Shown here in pieces: positions 25,937 to 36,108 of a stretch of DNA of 64,000 nucleotides. Both the position numbers and the translations under genes were made by a program. Source of the stretch: Alteromonas oceanisediminis (GTDB taxonomy: Bacteria; Pseudomonadota; Gammaproteobacteria; Enterobacterales; Alteromonadaceae); contig NZ_JAHCTA010000002.1 of assembly GCF_018474025.1 (NCBI RefSeq), positions 310,562 to 374,561 on the forward strand. The letters run 5' to 3'. The notes below the pieces were generated by a model. It was not told the origin of the DNA. It saw only the letters and a list, made by a program, of their open reading frames with translations, and searched no databases. The number at the start of each line of letters is the position of its first letter. Within the stretch, counting starts at the first letter, position 1.

Positions 25937-27217
25937 GTGTCTGTCACGTTAGAATCCGCAAGAGTTGCCATTATTGGCTTAGGTTACGTCGGTTTACCAT
26001 TAGCTGTCAGTCTGAGTAAGAAGTTTAAAACCCTAGGCTTCGACATCAATCCTGCGCGCGTTAAAGAATTGCGTTCCGGTAAAGATCACACGCTGGAAGT
26101 GAGTAGCGAAGAACTGCAAGCCGCGGATAAGTTGACGTTCAGTGACAACCCTTCTGATTTAGCCGGTAGCGATTACATTATTGTAACGGTGCCAACGCCT
26201 ATCGACAAAAACAAACAGCCTGATATGACACCACTGCGCAAAGCCAGTGAAATGATTGGTAAAGTGATCACCAAAGACACTACGGTTATTTATGAGTCCA
26301 CGGTGTATCCAGGTGCCACAGAAGAAGTGTGTATTCCGATTATCGAGCAGCATTCTGGTTTGGTGTTTAATCAAGATTTCTTCGCCGGTTACAGTCCTGA
26401 ACGCATTAATCCGGGTGATAAGAAACACCGCTTGGAGACTATCGTTAAAGTCACGTCGGGAAGCACACCGGAAGTTGCGGAAAAGGTTGATGAACTTTAC
26501 CGCTCCATCATCACCGCGGGAACTCACAAGGCATCATCGATTAAAGTCGCCGAGGCCGCCAAAGTGATTGAAAATACGCAGCGTGATTTAAACATTGCGC
26601 TGATCAATGAGCTGGCGATGATTTTTGAACGTGTTGGTATTGATACCGAAGAAGTGTTAGAAGCAGCCGGGAGTAAGTGGAACTTCTTGCCATTTCGCCC
26701 GGGTTTAGTTGGCGGGCATTGCATTGGCGTCGATCCCTACTATTTAACCCACAAAGCCGAAGAATTAGGTCATCATCCTGATGTTATTCTTGCCGGTCGT
26801 CGCATTAATGACCGTATGGGCGAATATGTTGTGTCTCGGCTGGTGAAGGCCATGCTAAACAGTCAGATCATGGTGAATGGTGCCAATATCCTGTTATTGG
26901 GGATCACGTTTAAAGAAAATTGCCCGGATATTCGGAACACCAAAGTGGTCGATATTGCCCACGAGCTAGAGAGCTACCACGTGAACTTGGATATCTATGA
27001 TCCATGGGCTGAAAACGCAGAGGTTCAGCACGAATACGGTCTGTCGTTGATTGATAAGCCTGAACTGGGTAAATACGATGCCATCATCGGCGCCGTGGCG
27101 CACGATCAATTCAGAGCGTGGACGGTGGACGAGCTCAAAGCACTGGGCAAAGAACAGTCAGTGATTTTTGACTTGAAATACATGTTCGATAAGAACGCCG
27201 TCGACATTCGACTCTAA
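25937..27217 (+). CDS. tviB: TviB-like UDP-N-acetylglucosamine 6-dehydrogenase
   Basis: Nucleotide-sugar dehydrogenase of 426 residues, closest by motif to TviB/WbpO/VipA. It shows the Rossmann start [46 protein letters not shown], the [10 protein letters not shown] segment, and the active-site Cys in [15 protein letters not shown]. TviB-type enzymes oxidise UDP-GlcNAc to UDP-GlcNAcA. The GTG start at 25937 has GAAGGGAA upstream. The epimerase gene follows after 13 bases, and the pair may supply UDP-GalNAcA or another uronic acid. Related but distinct from WecC at 17831. Confidence 0.88.
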   Translation: MSVTLESARVAIIGLGYVGLPLAVSLSKKFKTLGFDINPARVKELRSGKDHTLEVSSEELQAADKLTFSDNPSDLAGSDYIIVTVPTPIDKNKQPDMTPLRKASEMIGKVITKDTTVIYESTVYPGATEEVCIPIIEQHSGLVFNQDFFAGYSPERINPGDKKHRLETIVKVTSGSTPEVAEKVDELYRSIITAGTHKASSIKVAEAAKVIENTQRDLNIALINELAMIFERVGIDTEEVLEAAGSKWNFLPFRPGLVGGHCIGVDPYYLTHKAEELGHHPDVILAGRRINDRMGEYVVSRLVKAMLNSQIMVNGANILLLGITFKENCPDIRNTKVVDIAHELESYHVNLDIYDPWAENAEVQHEYGLSLIDKPELGKYDAIIGAVAHDQFRAWTVDELKALGKEQSVIFDLKYMFDKNAVDIRL

Positions 27218-27230
27218 GCAAGGAATTACC

Positions 27231-28247
27231 ATGAAAGTTTTAGTCACCGGCGCTGCCGGCTTTATCGGTTCTCATGTCTCACTGTATCTTTTGTCGCGTG
27301 GTGATGAGGTGGTGGGTATAGACAACCTCAATGATTATTACGATGTTACGCTTAAAGAAGCGCGACTAGATCGGGTACAAAGTCATGAAAACGCCTCTAA
27401 CTTTACGTTTGTGAAACTGGCTGTTGAAGAGCGTGATGGCATGGCGGATTTGTTTGCTGAGCACAAGTTTGACAAGGTTGTTCACCTAGCCGCTCAAGCC
27501 GGCGTACGTTATTCTCTGGAAAATCCACACGCTTATATTGACGCCAACATTGTTGGCTTTATGAATATATTGGAAGGTTGCCGTCACAATCAAGTCAAGC
27601 ATCTTGTGTACGCTTCAAGTAGCTCGGTATACGGCGCGAATGAAAGCATGCCTTTTTCAGTGCATGATAACGTAGACCATCCGGTATCACTCTATGCTGC
27701 CAGTAAAAAGGCCAATGAATTGATGGCGCATACCTATAGCCACCTATACGGATTACCGACAACCGGCTTGCGCTTCTTTACCGTTTACGGCCCATGGGGT
27801 CGCCCAGACATGGCGTTGTTTCTGTTTACTAAAGCGATATTAGCCGGTAAGCCGATCGATGTATTTAACTACGGTAATCACCGCCGTGATTTTACCTACA
27901 TTGACGATATCGTTGAAGGCATTATTCGAACACTCGATCACACCGCAGAATCTAATCCCGAGTGGAGTGGTAAAACCCCTGACTCTGGCACGAGCAAAGC
28001 GCCTTGGCGCGTGTACAACATTGGCGCGCAAACGCCGGTGCAATTGCTGGATTACATCGAAACCTTGGAAAATGCGTTGGGCAAAAAAGCTGAAAAGAAC
28101 CTTCTACCATTGCAACTGGGCGATGTTCCGGATACCTATGCCGATGTTGAAGCCTTAGTTGATGATGTTGGCTATCGCCCGAAAACGACTATCAAAGAAG
28201 GTATTGGCAACTTTGTGAAATGGTATAAAGATTTCTATCAGGTATAA
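27231..28247 (+). CDS. UDP-glucuronate 4-epimerase-like SDR (CapI type)
   Basis: Extended short-chain dehydrogenase/epimerase of 338 residues. The NAD loop is GAAGFIGSH (residues 7-15), the catalytic YAASKKANE gives the Tyr-x3-Lys pair, and [15 protein letters not shown] is typical of UDP-GlcA 4-epimerases of the CapI/LspL group. It would form UDP-GalA from UDP-GlcA. Because it directly follows the TviB-like gene, action on UDP-GlcNAcA as in TviC is also possible; the CapI-like N-terminus argues for UDP-GlcA. No UDP-glucose dehydrogenase is seen in this window. Confidence 0.85.
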   Translation: MKVLVTGAAGFIGSHVSLYLLSRGDEVVGIDNLNDYYDVTLKEARLDRVQSHENASNFTFVKLAVEERDGMADLFAEHKFDKVVHLAAQAGVRYSLENPHAYIDANIVGFMNILEGCRHNQVKHLVYASSSSVYGANESMPFSVHDNVDHPVSLYAASKKANELMAHTYSHLYGLPTTGLRFFTVYGPWGRPDMALFLFTKAILAGKPIDVFNYGNHRRDFTYIDDIVEGIIRTLDHTAESNPEWSGKTPDSGTSKAPWRVYNIGAQTPVQLLDYIETLENALGKKAEKNLLPLQLGDVPDTYADVEALVDDVGYRPKTTIKEGIGNFVKWYKDFYQV

Positions 28248-28279
28248 TCCCGCCATCGTTAGATAGATGGAAGGCTTTT

Positions 28280-29161
28280 GTGAGCAGAAAAGGCATTGTA
28301 CTCGCAGGTGGCACCGGTAGCCGCCTGCATCCCCTGACTAAAGTCGTAAGCAAGCAGTTGATGCCAGTTTACGATAAACCCATGATCTATTACCCCATTG
28401 CAACCCTCATGCAAGCCGATATTCGTGAAATTTTGATTATTACCACATCTGAAGAACAATCGCGGTTTATCGAACTGCTTGGTGATGGTTCACAGTGGGG
28501 CATTACTTTTGACTACGTGGTTCAGCCGTCACCTGACGGATTGGCTCAGGCTTTTATTTTAGCCGAAACATTTTTAGCCGGGGCGGCTGCTGCGCTTGTG
28601 CTGGGTGACAATCTCTTTTACGGCCATGATCTCGTTAAGTCACTTAAAAGTGCAGCCGCACAAACACAAGGGGCAACGGTGTTTGGATATCATGTCAGTA
28701 ACCCTAGCGCCTATGGTGTGGTTGATTTTGATGAGCAGGGGCATGCGATTTCTATTGAAGAAAAACCCAAGCAGCCAAAGAGTCATTATGCGGTGCCCGG
28801 CATCTACTTTTTTGACAATACGGTTGTTGATGTGGCGAAATCTGTTCAGCCTTCGCCGCGCGGAGAACTTGAGATCACTGACGTTATTCAGCATTTTCTT
28901 GAACAAAAGTCTCTAAAAGTTGAGATCATGGGGAGAGGCACTGCATGGCTGGATACGGGCACGCACGATAGCCTGCTGCAAGCCGCACAATTTATTGAGA
29001 CCATTGAGAAGCGTCAGGGGTTGAAGGTTAACTGCCCAGAGGAGATTGCGTTTCGACTTAATTATATTACTAAACAGCAGTTGCTTTCATTGGCGGAGCC
29101 ATTGTTGAAAAGCGGCTATGGCGAGTATTTGATCAGCCTAACCAATAAACGAGTATTTTAA
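28280..29161 (+). CDS. rfbA: Glucose-1-phosphate thymidylyltransferase
   Basis: First step of dTDP-L-rhamnose synthesis. The 293-residue protein has [16 protein letters not shown] at the N-terminus (nucleotide-binding G-x-G-T-R-L), then [19 protein letters not shown], and [10 protein letters not shown] for metal and sugar binding. The GTG start at 28280 follows GGAAGG at 28268. The start of rfbC overlaps its final stop base. The order A-C-B-D with short overlaps means one operon producing dTDP-rhamnose for the island. Confidence 0.95.
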   Translation: MSRKGIVLAGGTGSRLHPLTKVVSKQLMPVYDKPMIYYPIATLMQADIREILIITTSEEQSRFIELLGDGSQWGITFDYVVQPSPDGLAQAFILAETFLAGAAAALVLGDNLFYGHDLVKSLKSAAAQTQGATVFGYHVSNPSAYGVVDFDEQGHAISIEEKPKQPKSHYAVPGIYFFDNTVVDVAKSVQPSPRGELEITDVIQHFLEQKSLKVEIMGRGTAWLDTGTHDSLLQAAQFIETIEKRQGLKVNCPEEIAFRLNYITKQQLLSLAEPLLKSGYGEYLISLTNKRVF

Positions 29162-29706
29162 TGCAAGTAGTGGATACCGCCATCGCAGCGGTCAAAATCA
29201 TCGAGCCGCGTGTCTTTGGTGATGAGCGCGGTTTTTTTATGGAAACGTTTCGTGAAGACTGGTTTAAGGCCAATGTCTGTGATGTGGACTTCGTTCAGGA
29301 TAATCACAGCATGTCTGGAAAAGGCATTTTAAGAGGTTTGCATTATCAGTTGTCACAGCCACAAGGCAAACTAGTGCGTTGTGTATCAGGCCGCGTTATC
29401 GATGTTGCTGTCGATATGCGGCGCTCAAGCGCTTCCTTTGGTCAGCATGTGGCCGTTGAGTTGAGTGCTGAAAACAAACGACAACTCTGGGTTCCTGCCG
29501 GCTTTGCTCACGGCTTTGCGGTGTTAAGTGACAGTGCTGAATTTGTTTACCGCTGCACAGATTACTACGCTCCACAGGATGAGCATTCGATGCAGTGGGA
29601 TGATGCTGATTTAAATATCAACTGGCAGTTAGGGGATATTCAGCCACGCCTTTCTGACAAAGATGCGCAGGCAAAACCATTCAAACAGGCGGCCAGTTAT
29701 GAGTAA
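29161..29706 (+). CDS. rfbC: dTDP-4-dehydrorhamnose 3,5-epimerase
   Basis: Third-step enzyme of dTDP-L-rhamnose synthesis. The cupin-fold protein of 181 residues carries the active-site patterns [27 protein letters not shown] (the catalytic His is in LRGLHYQ) and [13 protein letters not shown]. It overlaps the preceding rfbA stop by one base and the following rfbB start by eight bases, so translation of the four rml genes is probably coupled. Length and motifs are standard with nothing missing. Confidence 0.95.
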   Translation: MQVVDTAIAAVKIIEPRVFGDERGFFMETFREDWFKANVCDVDFVQDNHSMSGKGILRGLHYQLSQPQGKLVRCVSGRVIDVAVDMRRSSASFGQHVAVELSAENKRQLWVPAGFAHGFAVLSDSAEFVYRCTDYYAPQDEHSMQWDDADLNINWQLGDIQPRLSDKDAQAKPFKQAASYE

Positions 29707-30778
29707 GCGTATTTTAGTCACCGGCGGTGCTGGCTTCATTGGTTCCGCGCTGGTTCGTTTCTTAATCAATGAAACTGACAATACTGTATTGAATATTGAT
29801 AAGTTAACCTATGCGGGTAATTTAGAGTCACTGGAAAGTATTTCAGGCAGTGACCGCTACCAATTTGCTCAGGCAGATATTGGCGATGCCGAAACGATGG
29901 CGGCTTGCTTTGCGGCATTTCAGCCTGACATGGTTATGCATCTCGCGGCAGAGTCTCACGTCGACCGTTCTATTGATGGTCCTGCTGATTTTATTCAAAC
30001 CAATATTGTCGGCACCTACGTTCTGCTGGAGGCTTTCAGAGCGTATTTGGATGGGCGAATTGCCGAAGACCCCGCGCTATCGCGAGATAATTTTCGCTTT
30101 CACCATGTGAGCACCGATGAGGTTTATGGCGATTTAGACGACGGCGGCTTGTTTACTGAAACCACATCCTATGCACCAAGCTCACCGTATTCAGCCAGCA
30201 AAGCCAGTTCCGACCACCTTGTTCGGGCGTGGCAACGAACCTATGGATTGCCGTGCGTGATCACGAATTGTTCGAATAACTACGGGCCATACCACTTCCC
30301 TGAAAAGTTAATTCCGCTGGTGATTTTGAATGCGTTGGAAGGTAAGCCGCTACCGGTTTATGGTGATGGAAAGCAGATACGCGACTGGTTGTTTGTCGAC
30401 GATCACGCAAGAGCACTGTATTTGGTGGCTACCAGAGGCGAGATTGGTGAGACTTACAATATTGGCGGGTTCAATGAAAAGCAAAACATTGACGTCGTAC
30501 GAACGATTTGTACTATATTAAATGAAAAAGTTGATGAAAAACCCCAAGGCATTACTGATTTCAGTTCCCTGATCACGTTCGTTAAAGACCGTCCAGGCCA
30601 CGACTTACGCTATGCTATCGATGCAAGCAAAATCGAGCGCGAGTTGGGCTGGCGTCCTGAAGAAACCTTTGAGTCAGGGATTGCTAAAACCGTTGAATGG
30701 TTTCTGAGTAACCGAGCGTGGTGCAACCGCGTACTTGACGGCTCGTATCAGCGAGAGCGCCTTGGTGCAGGGAGTTAA
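29699..30778 (+). CDS. rfbB: dTDP-glucose 4,6-dehydratase
   Basis: Second-step enzyme of dTDP-L-rhamnose synthesis. The 359-residue SDR protein has the NAD loop [25 protein letters not shown], the STDEVYGDL segment with the catalytic Asp-Glu, and [14 protein letters not shown] with Tyr-x3-Lys. The ATG at 29699, read within the end of rfbC, is the start giving the family N-terminus; an upstream frame extension to 29663 lies wholly inside rfbC. rfbD starts two bases after its stop codon region. Confidence 0.95.
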   Translation: MSKRILVTGGAGFIGSALVRFLINETDNTVLNIDKLTYAGNLESLESISGSDRYQFAQADIGDAETMAACFAAFQPDMVMHLAAESHVDRSIDGPADFIQTNIVGTYVLLEAFRAYLDGRIAEDPALSRDNFRFHHVSTDEVYGDLDDGGLFTETTSYAPSSPYSASKASSDHLVRAWQRTYGLPCVITNCSNNYGPYHFPEKLIPLVILNALEGKPLPVYGDGKQIRDWLFVDDHARALYLVATRGEIGETYNIGGFNEKQNIDVVRTICTILNEKVDEKPQGITDFSSLITFVKDRPGHDLRYAIDASKIERELGWRPEETFESGIAKTVEWFLSNRAWCNRVLDGSYQRERLGAGS

Positions 30779-30779
30779 C

Positions 30780-31703
30780 ATGAATATTCTAGTTGTCGGC
30801 CGTTCAGGTCAACTTGCTAACGAACTGAAAGACACACAGCCTTCATCGCTGTCTGTGAAAGAGTCAGTGCCATTCGATGTGACCTATGCCGGTCGTGATG
30901 ATGTCGATGTGCTGGACCAAGCCGGCGTGTCTGAGCTTGTGAAAAACAATCGATATGACGTAGTTATTAATACAGCCGCTTATACTGCCGTTGATAAAGC
31001 TGAAAGCGAGCCCGACGCTGCCTACGCATTGAATGAGACGGCAGTGAGGCATTTGGCGGTAGCGTGTGGCGCAGCCGGGGCTTTATTGATTCATGTTTCG
31101 ACCGATTTTGTGTTTAATAGCACAGCAAATTCGCCGTTCTTGCCAGAAGGTAGTGAAGAATTTCTTCAGCCGCAGAGCGTGTACGGTAAGTCTAAGCTCG
31201 CTGGAGAAGTGGCTTTGCGCGCGCACTGCCCAGATTCCAGTGTACTGATCAGAACGTCTTGGCTCTACTCCACTCATGGTGCAAACTTTGTGAAGACGAT
31301 GCTAAAAGTGATGCAACAGCGTCCAGAGCTTGCCGTTGTTGACGATCAGATTGGCTCACCCACTTACGCCAAAGGACTCGCGCAATTTATTTGGGCAATC
31401 GTTGCGAGGCATGCTATCAGGCAGCCACTCGATGCAACTTATCATTGGTCAGATCAAGGGCATACCAGCTGGTTTGGTTTTGCAGAGGAAATCGCTCGGC
31501 AAGCCATTGCGCTCGATTTATTGCGCGAACCTCCATTGGTTAAGAAAACCACGACGCAAGCTTACAATGCACCCGCACCACGGCCTGCTTATAGCGTGAT
31601 GAATTGTAATACTGCCTATGAAATTTGGCCCGGCTCAGCATGGCAGCATAACTTATCCAATATGCTTAAGGTGCTCAAAGTCCAAGGTGCGCCGCGTAAC
31701 TGA
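30780..31703 (+). CDS. rfbD: dTDP-4-dehydrorhamnose reductase
   Basis: Last step of dTDP-L-rhamnose synthesis. The 307-residue reductase shows VGRSGQLANEL (NADPH loop), NTAAYTAVDKAES, STDFVFNS and YGKSKLAGE (Tyr-x3-Lys), all in RmlD order. ATG 30780 has GGGAG directly upstream and follows rfbB by one base. The gene closes the island: the next gene, on the opposite strand, ends three bases after its stop. Confidence 0.94.
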   Translation: MNILVVGRSGQLANELKDTQPSSLSVKESVPFDVTYAGRDDVDVLDQAGVSELVKNNRYDVVINTAAYTAVDKAESEPDAAYALNETAVRHLAVACGAAGALLIHVSTDFVFNSTANSPFLPEGSEEFLQPQSVYGKSKLAGEVALRAHCPDSSVLIRTSWLYSTHGANFVKTMLKVMQQRPELAVVDDQIGSPTYAKGLAQFIWAIVARHAIRQPLDATYHWSDQGHTSWFGFAEEIARQAIALDLLREPPLVKKTTTQAYNAPAPRPAYSVMNCNTAYEIWPGSAWQHNLSNMLKVLKVQGAPRN

Positions 31704-31706
31704 TCA

Positions 31707-32576
31707 CTAGCGCGCCGCAAACGCGCGCAGCAACTTGATTGGCAGAAATTGTTTTACCGTGCTATACCCGGCGTCAAATAGTGCTTGTTTTTTCTCTTCT
31801 GAGATATCAAAGTCAACGGCAGAAGCATCACCTGTATTTATCACAAGCGTGTTGTGCCAGTAGTCAGCGTGTACATATTCTCGTGAAATAGCCGCCATAA
31901 AGGTTTTGATCAGCAGCCCAATGTATTGCGGTAGCATCAGCCGGTGTTTCAGGTTGAGTGGTTTTTCAAGTAATTCGCTTTTGAGGCGAAAACAAATACT
32001 CGGCGTGCCATCACCTCGCCAGTCTTCAAACAAGGCGTCTTCTGCCAAAATGGCACCATCCACCATGATATGTTCTTTGTATATTTGAAAGCTGAAAATC
32101 AACGGAATCGACATGGAATAGCGTATCGCTTTTGACACTTTGATTTCAGGTGTCAGGGTGCGGTTGAACACGACCGGCCCTCCGCCGTTGATATCCGTAG
32201 CCAATACACTCAGATCCATCGGTAAGTCGCCGAACCGCGCGCCTTTAAGCTGAGCATCCATCCATGATTCGAACCGGTCACCCGATGCCAGACCTCCCTT
32301 GTAAAACAAACGCCACAAGCTGAACTCGCGGAATTGTTTAAAGTTGGTTTTTACCGACAACGCGTAGATGTCATCTAGTGAGCAACCCGCAGCATACAAA
32401 GCCGCAACGATAGATCCGCCAGAAACGCCCACGATGGTGTCGAACTGAATATCTAACTCCTGCAGTGCTTTTAAGATCCCAATATGAGCTGGCAGGCGGG
32501 TTCCTCCACCGGAGAGAATGGGTACAATCTGTTGCGGTATGTCTGGGGTTGAGCCTGTGTGCATTTCGTCTGACAT
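31707..32576 (-). CDS. Patatin-like phospholipase family protein
   Basis: Predicted lipid acyl hydrolase of 289 residues. The oxyanion element SGGGTR (22-27), the nucleophile elbow GVSGGS with Ser52, and the DGA motif with Asp173 give a complete Ser-Asp dyad. No signal peptide or membrane helix is seen, so it is probably cytoplasmic or membrane-associated like RssA-type proteins. It is convergent with rfbD and lies downstream of malate synthase on the same strand, with a structured 138-base gap between. Substrate unknown. Confidence 0.88.
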   Translation of the reverse strand: MSDEMHTGSTPDIPQQIVPILSGGGTRLPAHIGILKALQELDIQFDTIVGVSGGSIVAALYAAGCSLDDIYALSVKTNFKQFREFSLWRLFYKGGLASGDRFESWMDAQLKGARFGDLPMDLSVLATDINGGGPVVFNRTLTPEIKVSKAIRYSMSIPLIFSFQIYKEHIMVDGAILAEDALFEDWRGDGTPSICFRLKSELLEKPLNLKHRLMLPQYIGLLIKTFMAAISREYVHADYWHNTLVINTGDASAVDFDISEEKKQALFDAGYSTVKQFLPIKLLRAFAAR

Positions 32577-32628
32577 GAATAGATAGACACCTGAGTCAAA
32601 AGTTAATTACAGGTAGTTATCGGTTGGC

Positions 32629-32656
32629 ACTACGCTATGGATTAGCATAGCGTGAG
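32629..32656. repeat. Inverted repeat between glcB and the patatin gene
   Basis: ACGCTATG (32632-32639) pairs with CATAGCGT (32646-32653) across a six-base loop. GTTGGC upstream and GCCAAC downstream could extend an outer stem. No T-run follows on either strand, so this is not a canonical terminator; it may be a binding site, an mRNA processing hairpin, or weak termination after glcB. Confidence 0.45.
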
Positions 32657-32714
32657 GTCTGACTAACCGCCAACTATCAGCATCAGATAATCGGCGGCCG
32701 CACCAGAACGTGGC

Positions 32715-34919
32715 TTAGTTCGCCAGTTTTGCTTTCATCTCAAGGCGTTTTGCGTGTAGCAACGGCTCGGTGTAACCGCTGGGTTGTTCACAGCCGTTAA
32801 AGATGAGCTCGCAGGCTGCATTAAAACCAATCGATTCGGACAGATCAGGCCCCATGGGAATGTAATTAGGATCGTTTTGATTTTGTTCATCCACCAACAA
32901 AGCCATGCGATCCAGCGAGGCTTGCACCTGTGACTTGCTGATGACACCCTGTAGCAACCAGTTGGCAAGGTGCTGACTGGAAATTCGCAATGTGGCGCGA
33001 TCTTCCATCAACCCAACGTCGTTGATGTCAGGCACTTTGGAGCAACCAATACCCTGATGAACCCAGCGCACCACATAGCCGAGAATACCCTGAACATTAT
33101 TATCTACTTCGCGCTGAATGGCGTCTTCAGTCATTTCACTCAGGTTAGTCGCCAATGGAATACGTAAGAGGTCATCCAGTCCGTCAAAGGCATCGTTCAT
33201 CAATTGTTGTTGCACTTTGAATACGTCACACTGATGATAGTGATACGCATGCAATGTTGCCGCTGTCGGAGAGGGGACCCAAGCGGTATTCGCACCAGAT
33301 TGCGGGTGGCCTATTTTTGCGCTCATCATACTTGCCATTTGATCAGGAATAGGCCACATGCCTTTACCAATTTGGGCTTTACCAGATAATCCACACGTCA
33401 GTCCTGTCACTACATTGGCTTTTTCATAGGCGGTGATCCATGGCATCTTCTTGAGGCTGGCTTTATCCGCAAACGCCCCGGCGTGCATGGAGGTGTGGAT
33501 TTCGTCACCCGTGCGATCCAGAAAACCCGTGTTGATGAACACCACGCGCGTAGCCGCTGCCGCGATGCACGCTTTCAAATTAACGCTGGTGCGACGCTCT
33601 TCGTCCATAATGCCCATTTTGATGGTATTGGCAGGTAGCTTGAGCAGTGATTCGATACGTTCGAACAGTGCGTTAGTCATTGCGACTTCTTCGGGGCCAT
33701 GCATTTTCGGTTTAACAATGTAAATGCTACCGTGTCTGGAATTGCGCACGGCATTGTCGTGGGTGTGATTAACATCATGCGTACCGATTAAACTCGTGAT
33801 CACACCATCCATTAAACCTTCAAACACGGGTTCACCATCGAAAAGAATAGCATCATTTTGCATCAAGTGACCCACATTACGCACAAACATCAGGCTTCGA
33901 CCTGAAAGCGATTTGCGTTCACCATTGCTTGTTGTATAGGCACGATCTGGATTCATGTCGCGGGTGAATGTTTTATCGCCTTTGGCGACGTCGACAGATA
34001 GCGTTCCTTGCATCAGTCCAAGCCAATTAGCGTACACCACGGTCTTATCTTCAGCATCGACAGCGGCAACGGAATCTTCGCAATCCATAATGGTAGTGAG
34101 CGCAGATTCCAGTAGAATATCTTTAAGCCCAGTTGGGTCATCTTTCGCTACTGGGTGGTCTGGATCGAATTGCAATTCGGCATGCAGGCCATGATGCTCA
34201 ATGAGTATCGCAATGGGTTGTGCGATGTCACCTTCATAGCCGACTAAGGCTGATACTGGCTTGAGTTCGGTGGTACCACCATGTTCAAGTACCACCACAA
34301 GCTTGCCATCGATTATCTCATAAGCCGTGGCATCCTGATGTGTGCCGTCGGCCAGTGGTGCAATAGTGTCCAGCCACTCGCGCGCTTTTTGTACCACTGC
34401 GGCGCCGCGCTTAGGGTTGTATTGACCACCTTTAGTTTTGCCATCGTTCTCGTCGATGATATCACTGCCGTACAGTGCGTCGTATAGGCTACCCCAGCGG
34501 GCATTCACCGCGTTGAGCGCGTAACGTGCATTGTTGATAGGCACAACGAGTTGTGGGCCGGCAATCGTGGCAATTTCGTCATCCACGTTCGCCGTTGTGA
34601 TCTCAACGTCGTCGGGGCTGGGAACCAAGTAGCCGATATCGATAAGAAACTGTTTGTATGCATTGGGCTCAATGGTATCGCGTTGTTGGTGATAGTCATC
34701 GATACGCTGCTGAAGATCATCACGTTTGGCTAACAGCGCTTTGTTTTGCGGCGTGAATTCTGACAGCACAGACTCGAAACCCGTCCAGAAATCATCCGAT
34801 GAAATAGCACTGCCGGGGAGAGCGCTTTGCTCAATGAAATCATAAAGTGATTGTGCGATGGCTAACTTACCGCGGGTAACACGTTGTGCGGATGTGTGAT
34901 TATGGCTGGCATGCTGCAT
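32715..34919 (-). CDS. glcB: Malate synthase G
   Basis: Condenses glyoxylate and acetyl-CoA to malate, completing the glyoxylate shunt with the isocitrate lyase encoded 1.2 kb upstream. Length of 734 residues matches isoform G (E. coli GlcB 723). Recognisable segments include LESALTTIMDCEDSVAAVD, the RSLMFVRNVGH region, MGIMDEERRTSVNLKACI and a C-terminal GQIGKGMWPIPD-like stretch (here AQIGKGMWPIPDQM). ATG at 34919 is preceded by GAGG. A LysR-type regulator gene lies between it and aceA, suggesting common control. Confidence 0.96.
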   Translation of the reverse strand: MQHASHNHTSAQRVTRGKLAIAQSLYDFIEQSALPGSAISSDDFWTGFESVLSEFTPQNKALLAKRDDLQQRIDDYHQQRDTIEPNAYKQFLIDIGYLVPSPDDVEITTANVDDEIATIAGPQLVVPINNARYALNAVNARWGSLYDALYGSDIIDENDGKTKGGQYNPKRGAAVVQKAREWLDTIAPLADGTHQDATAYEIIDGKLVVVLEHGGTTELKPVSALVGYEGDIAQPIAILIEHHGLHAELQFDPDHPVAKDDPTGLKDILLESALTTIMDCEDSVAAVDAEDKTVVYANWLGLMQGTLSVDVAKGDKTFTRDMNPDRAYTTSNGERKSLSGRSLMFVRNVGHLMQNDAILFDGEPVFEGLMDGVITSLIGTHDVNHTHDNAVRNSRHGSIYIVKPKMHGPEEVAMTNALFERIESLLKLPANTIKMGIMDEERRTSVNLKACIAAAATRVVFINTGFLDRTGDEIHTSMHAGAFADKASLKKMPWITAYEKANVVTGLTCGLSGKAQIGKGMWPIPDQMASMMSAKIGHPQSGANTAWVPSPTAATLHAYHYHQCDVFKVQQQLMNDAFDGLDDLLRIPLATNLSEMTEDAIQREVDNNVQGILGYVVRWVHQGIGCSKVPDINDVGLMEDRATLRISSQHLANWLLQGVISKSQVQASLDRMALLVDEQNQNDPNYIPMGPDLSESIGFNAACELIFNGCEQPSGYTEPLLHAKRLEMKAKLAN

Positions 34920-35025
34920 AGAAACCTCAATGTTTTTAAATCATCTCTGCAATCAGTGTAGCGAATTAAGCCCTACGATGCGGATTTATGCTTACGATTG
35001 CTGACATAAATTTGGTGAATGGTGG

Positions 35026-35967
35026 TTAGTTGGCAATATCGTTACCCACATCGCCTATCAACCGGCGTAACCAAATATGGCCGGCGTCGTGATGCAATAG
35101 CGCGCTCCACGCCATTTTTAACGCGATAGGGGGAATGTCAAACGGCGGTTCAACGATAGAAATGCCGGGGTCATCAACAAAAATCTTGGCGGCGCGACTG
35201 GGTAATGTCGCGATCAGATTTTGCGTTTTTGCCATCTGTAAGGCGGCATGGTAATGGCGTGTAAATACACGAATATCACGCTGTTTGCCCAGTTTAGTTA
35301 ATTCAGCGTCGACCCACCCGAGTTTTTGTACTTCATTTGGGTCGATACCAACACCGACACCAAACCCGGTTTTACTCACCCAGATGTGCTGACCACTTAA
35401 ATAAGCATTCAGGTCAAATTTGTGTTTATGTGGATTCTTGCTGCTGATTGCACAGGAAAATGTGTCATACCAAATCACCTTTTGATGAAACGACAAGGGA
35501 AGTTCCTCAAAGCGGTTGATCGCCATGTCCACTTTGCCTTGCTCAACATCATAAAACGTGACATCACTGGGGGTGATCAAGTCGAGCGTAATATTCGGAG
35601 CTTGCTCTGACAGGCGACCGACTAACTCCAGTAAAAGTGTCGATTCAGCGTAATCAGAGGTCATGATCCGAAAGGTACGGTCGCTGGTTTTAGGGTCAAA
35701 ATCGGTTTCGGGTTGAATAGAACTTTCCAACCGCCCTAACACGTCTCGGATAACAGGCTGCAATTCCATCGCGCGCTTTGTGGGTGTCATTCCATCACTG
35801 GTTCGCACCAGCAGTGGATCTTTGAACAAATCGCGTAAGCGCTTCAAACCATTGCTCATCGCCGGTTGTGTGATACTGAGTTGATTGGCTGCTTTAGTGA
35901 CACTTCCCTCGCGCAGCAGCACATCTAAATACACAAGCAGGTTCAAATCGACTTTCGCTATATTCAT
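35026..35967 (-). CDS. LysR-family transcriptional regulator
   Basis: DNA-binding regulator of 313 residues. The winged helix-turn-helix is in the first 60 residues (VDLNLLVYLDVLLREGSVTKAANQL then TQPAMSNGLKRLRDLF), followed by a PBP2-type effector domain starting with the TFRIMTSDY strand. The frame extends to an ATG at 35994, but the start at 35967 (MNIAKVDLNLL) matches the usual NodD/LysR beginning. It lies between glcB and aceA on the same strand, separated from aceA by a terminator, so it may control the glyoxylate genes; this is inferred from position only. Confidence 0.9.
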   Translation of the reverse strand: MNIAKVDLNLLVYLDVLLREGSVTKAANQLSITQPAMSNGLKRLRDLFKDPLLVRTSDGMTPTKRAMELQPVIRDVLGRLESSIQPETDFDPKTSDRTFRIMTSDYAESTLLLELVGRLSEQAPNITLDLITPSDVTFYDVEQGKVDMAINRFEELPLSFHQKVIWYDTFSCAISSKNPHKHKFDLNAYLSGQHIWVSKTGFGVGVGIDPNEVQKLGWVDAELTKLGKQRDIRVFTRHYHAALQMAKTQNLIATLPSRAAKIFVDDPGISIVEPPFDIPPIALKMAWSALLHHDAGHIWLRRLIGDVGNDIAN

Positions 35968-36041
35968 ATTTGTAATGACCGTGAGTAATACCATTCGGTT
36001 ACATGATTATAACCATAATCGAGGGCATTGAAAGGGAGGTT

Positions 36042-36076
36042 AAAAAAACCCCTGAGCCTAAATCAGCGCTCAGGGG
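36042..36076 (-). terminator. Rho-independent terminator of aceA
   Basis: On the minus strand CCCCTGAGC (36076-36068) pairs with GCTCAGGGG (36057-36049) and is followed by seven T residues (36048-36042). It stands 33 bases after the aceA stop and separates it from the LysR gene. Confidence 0.88.
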
Positions 36077-36108
36077 CCGGTTGGAACAGGTGTGTAATTT
36101 GGTGCGAT

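Noticed and set aside
28243-28248. TATAAT at the end of the epimerase gene as a promoter for rfbA
   Set aside because: No acceptable -35 at 15-19 bases; kept only as a possibility.
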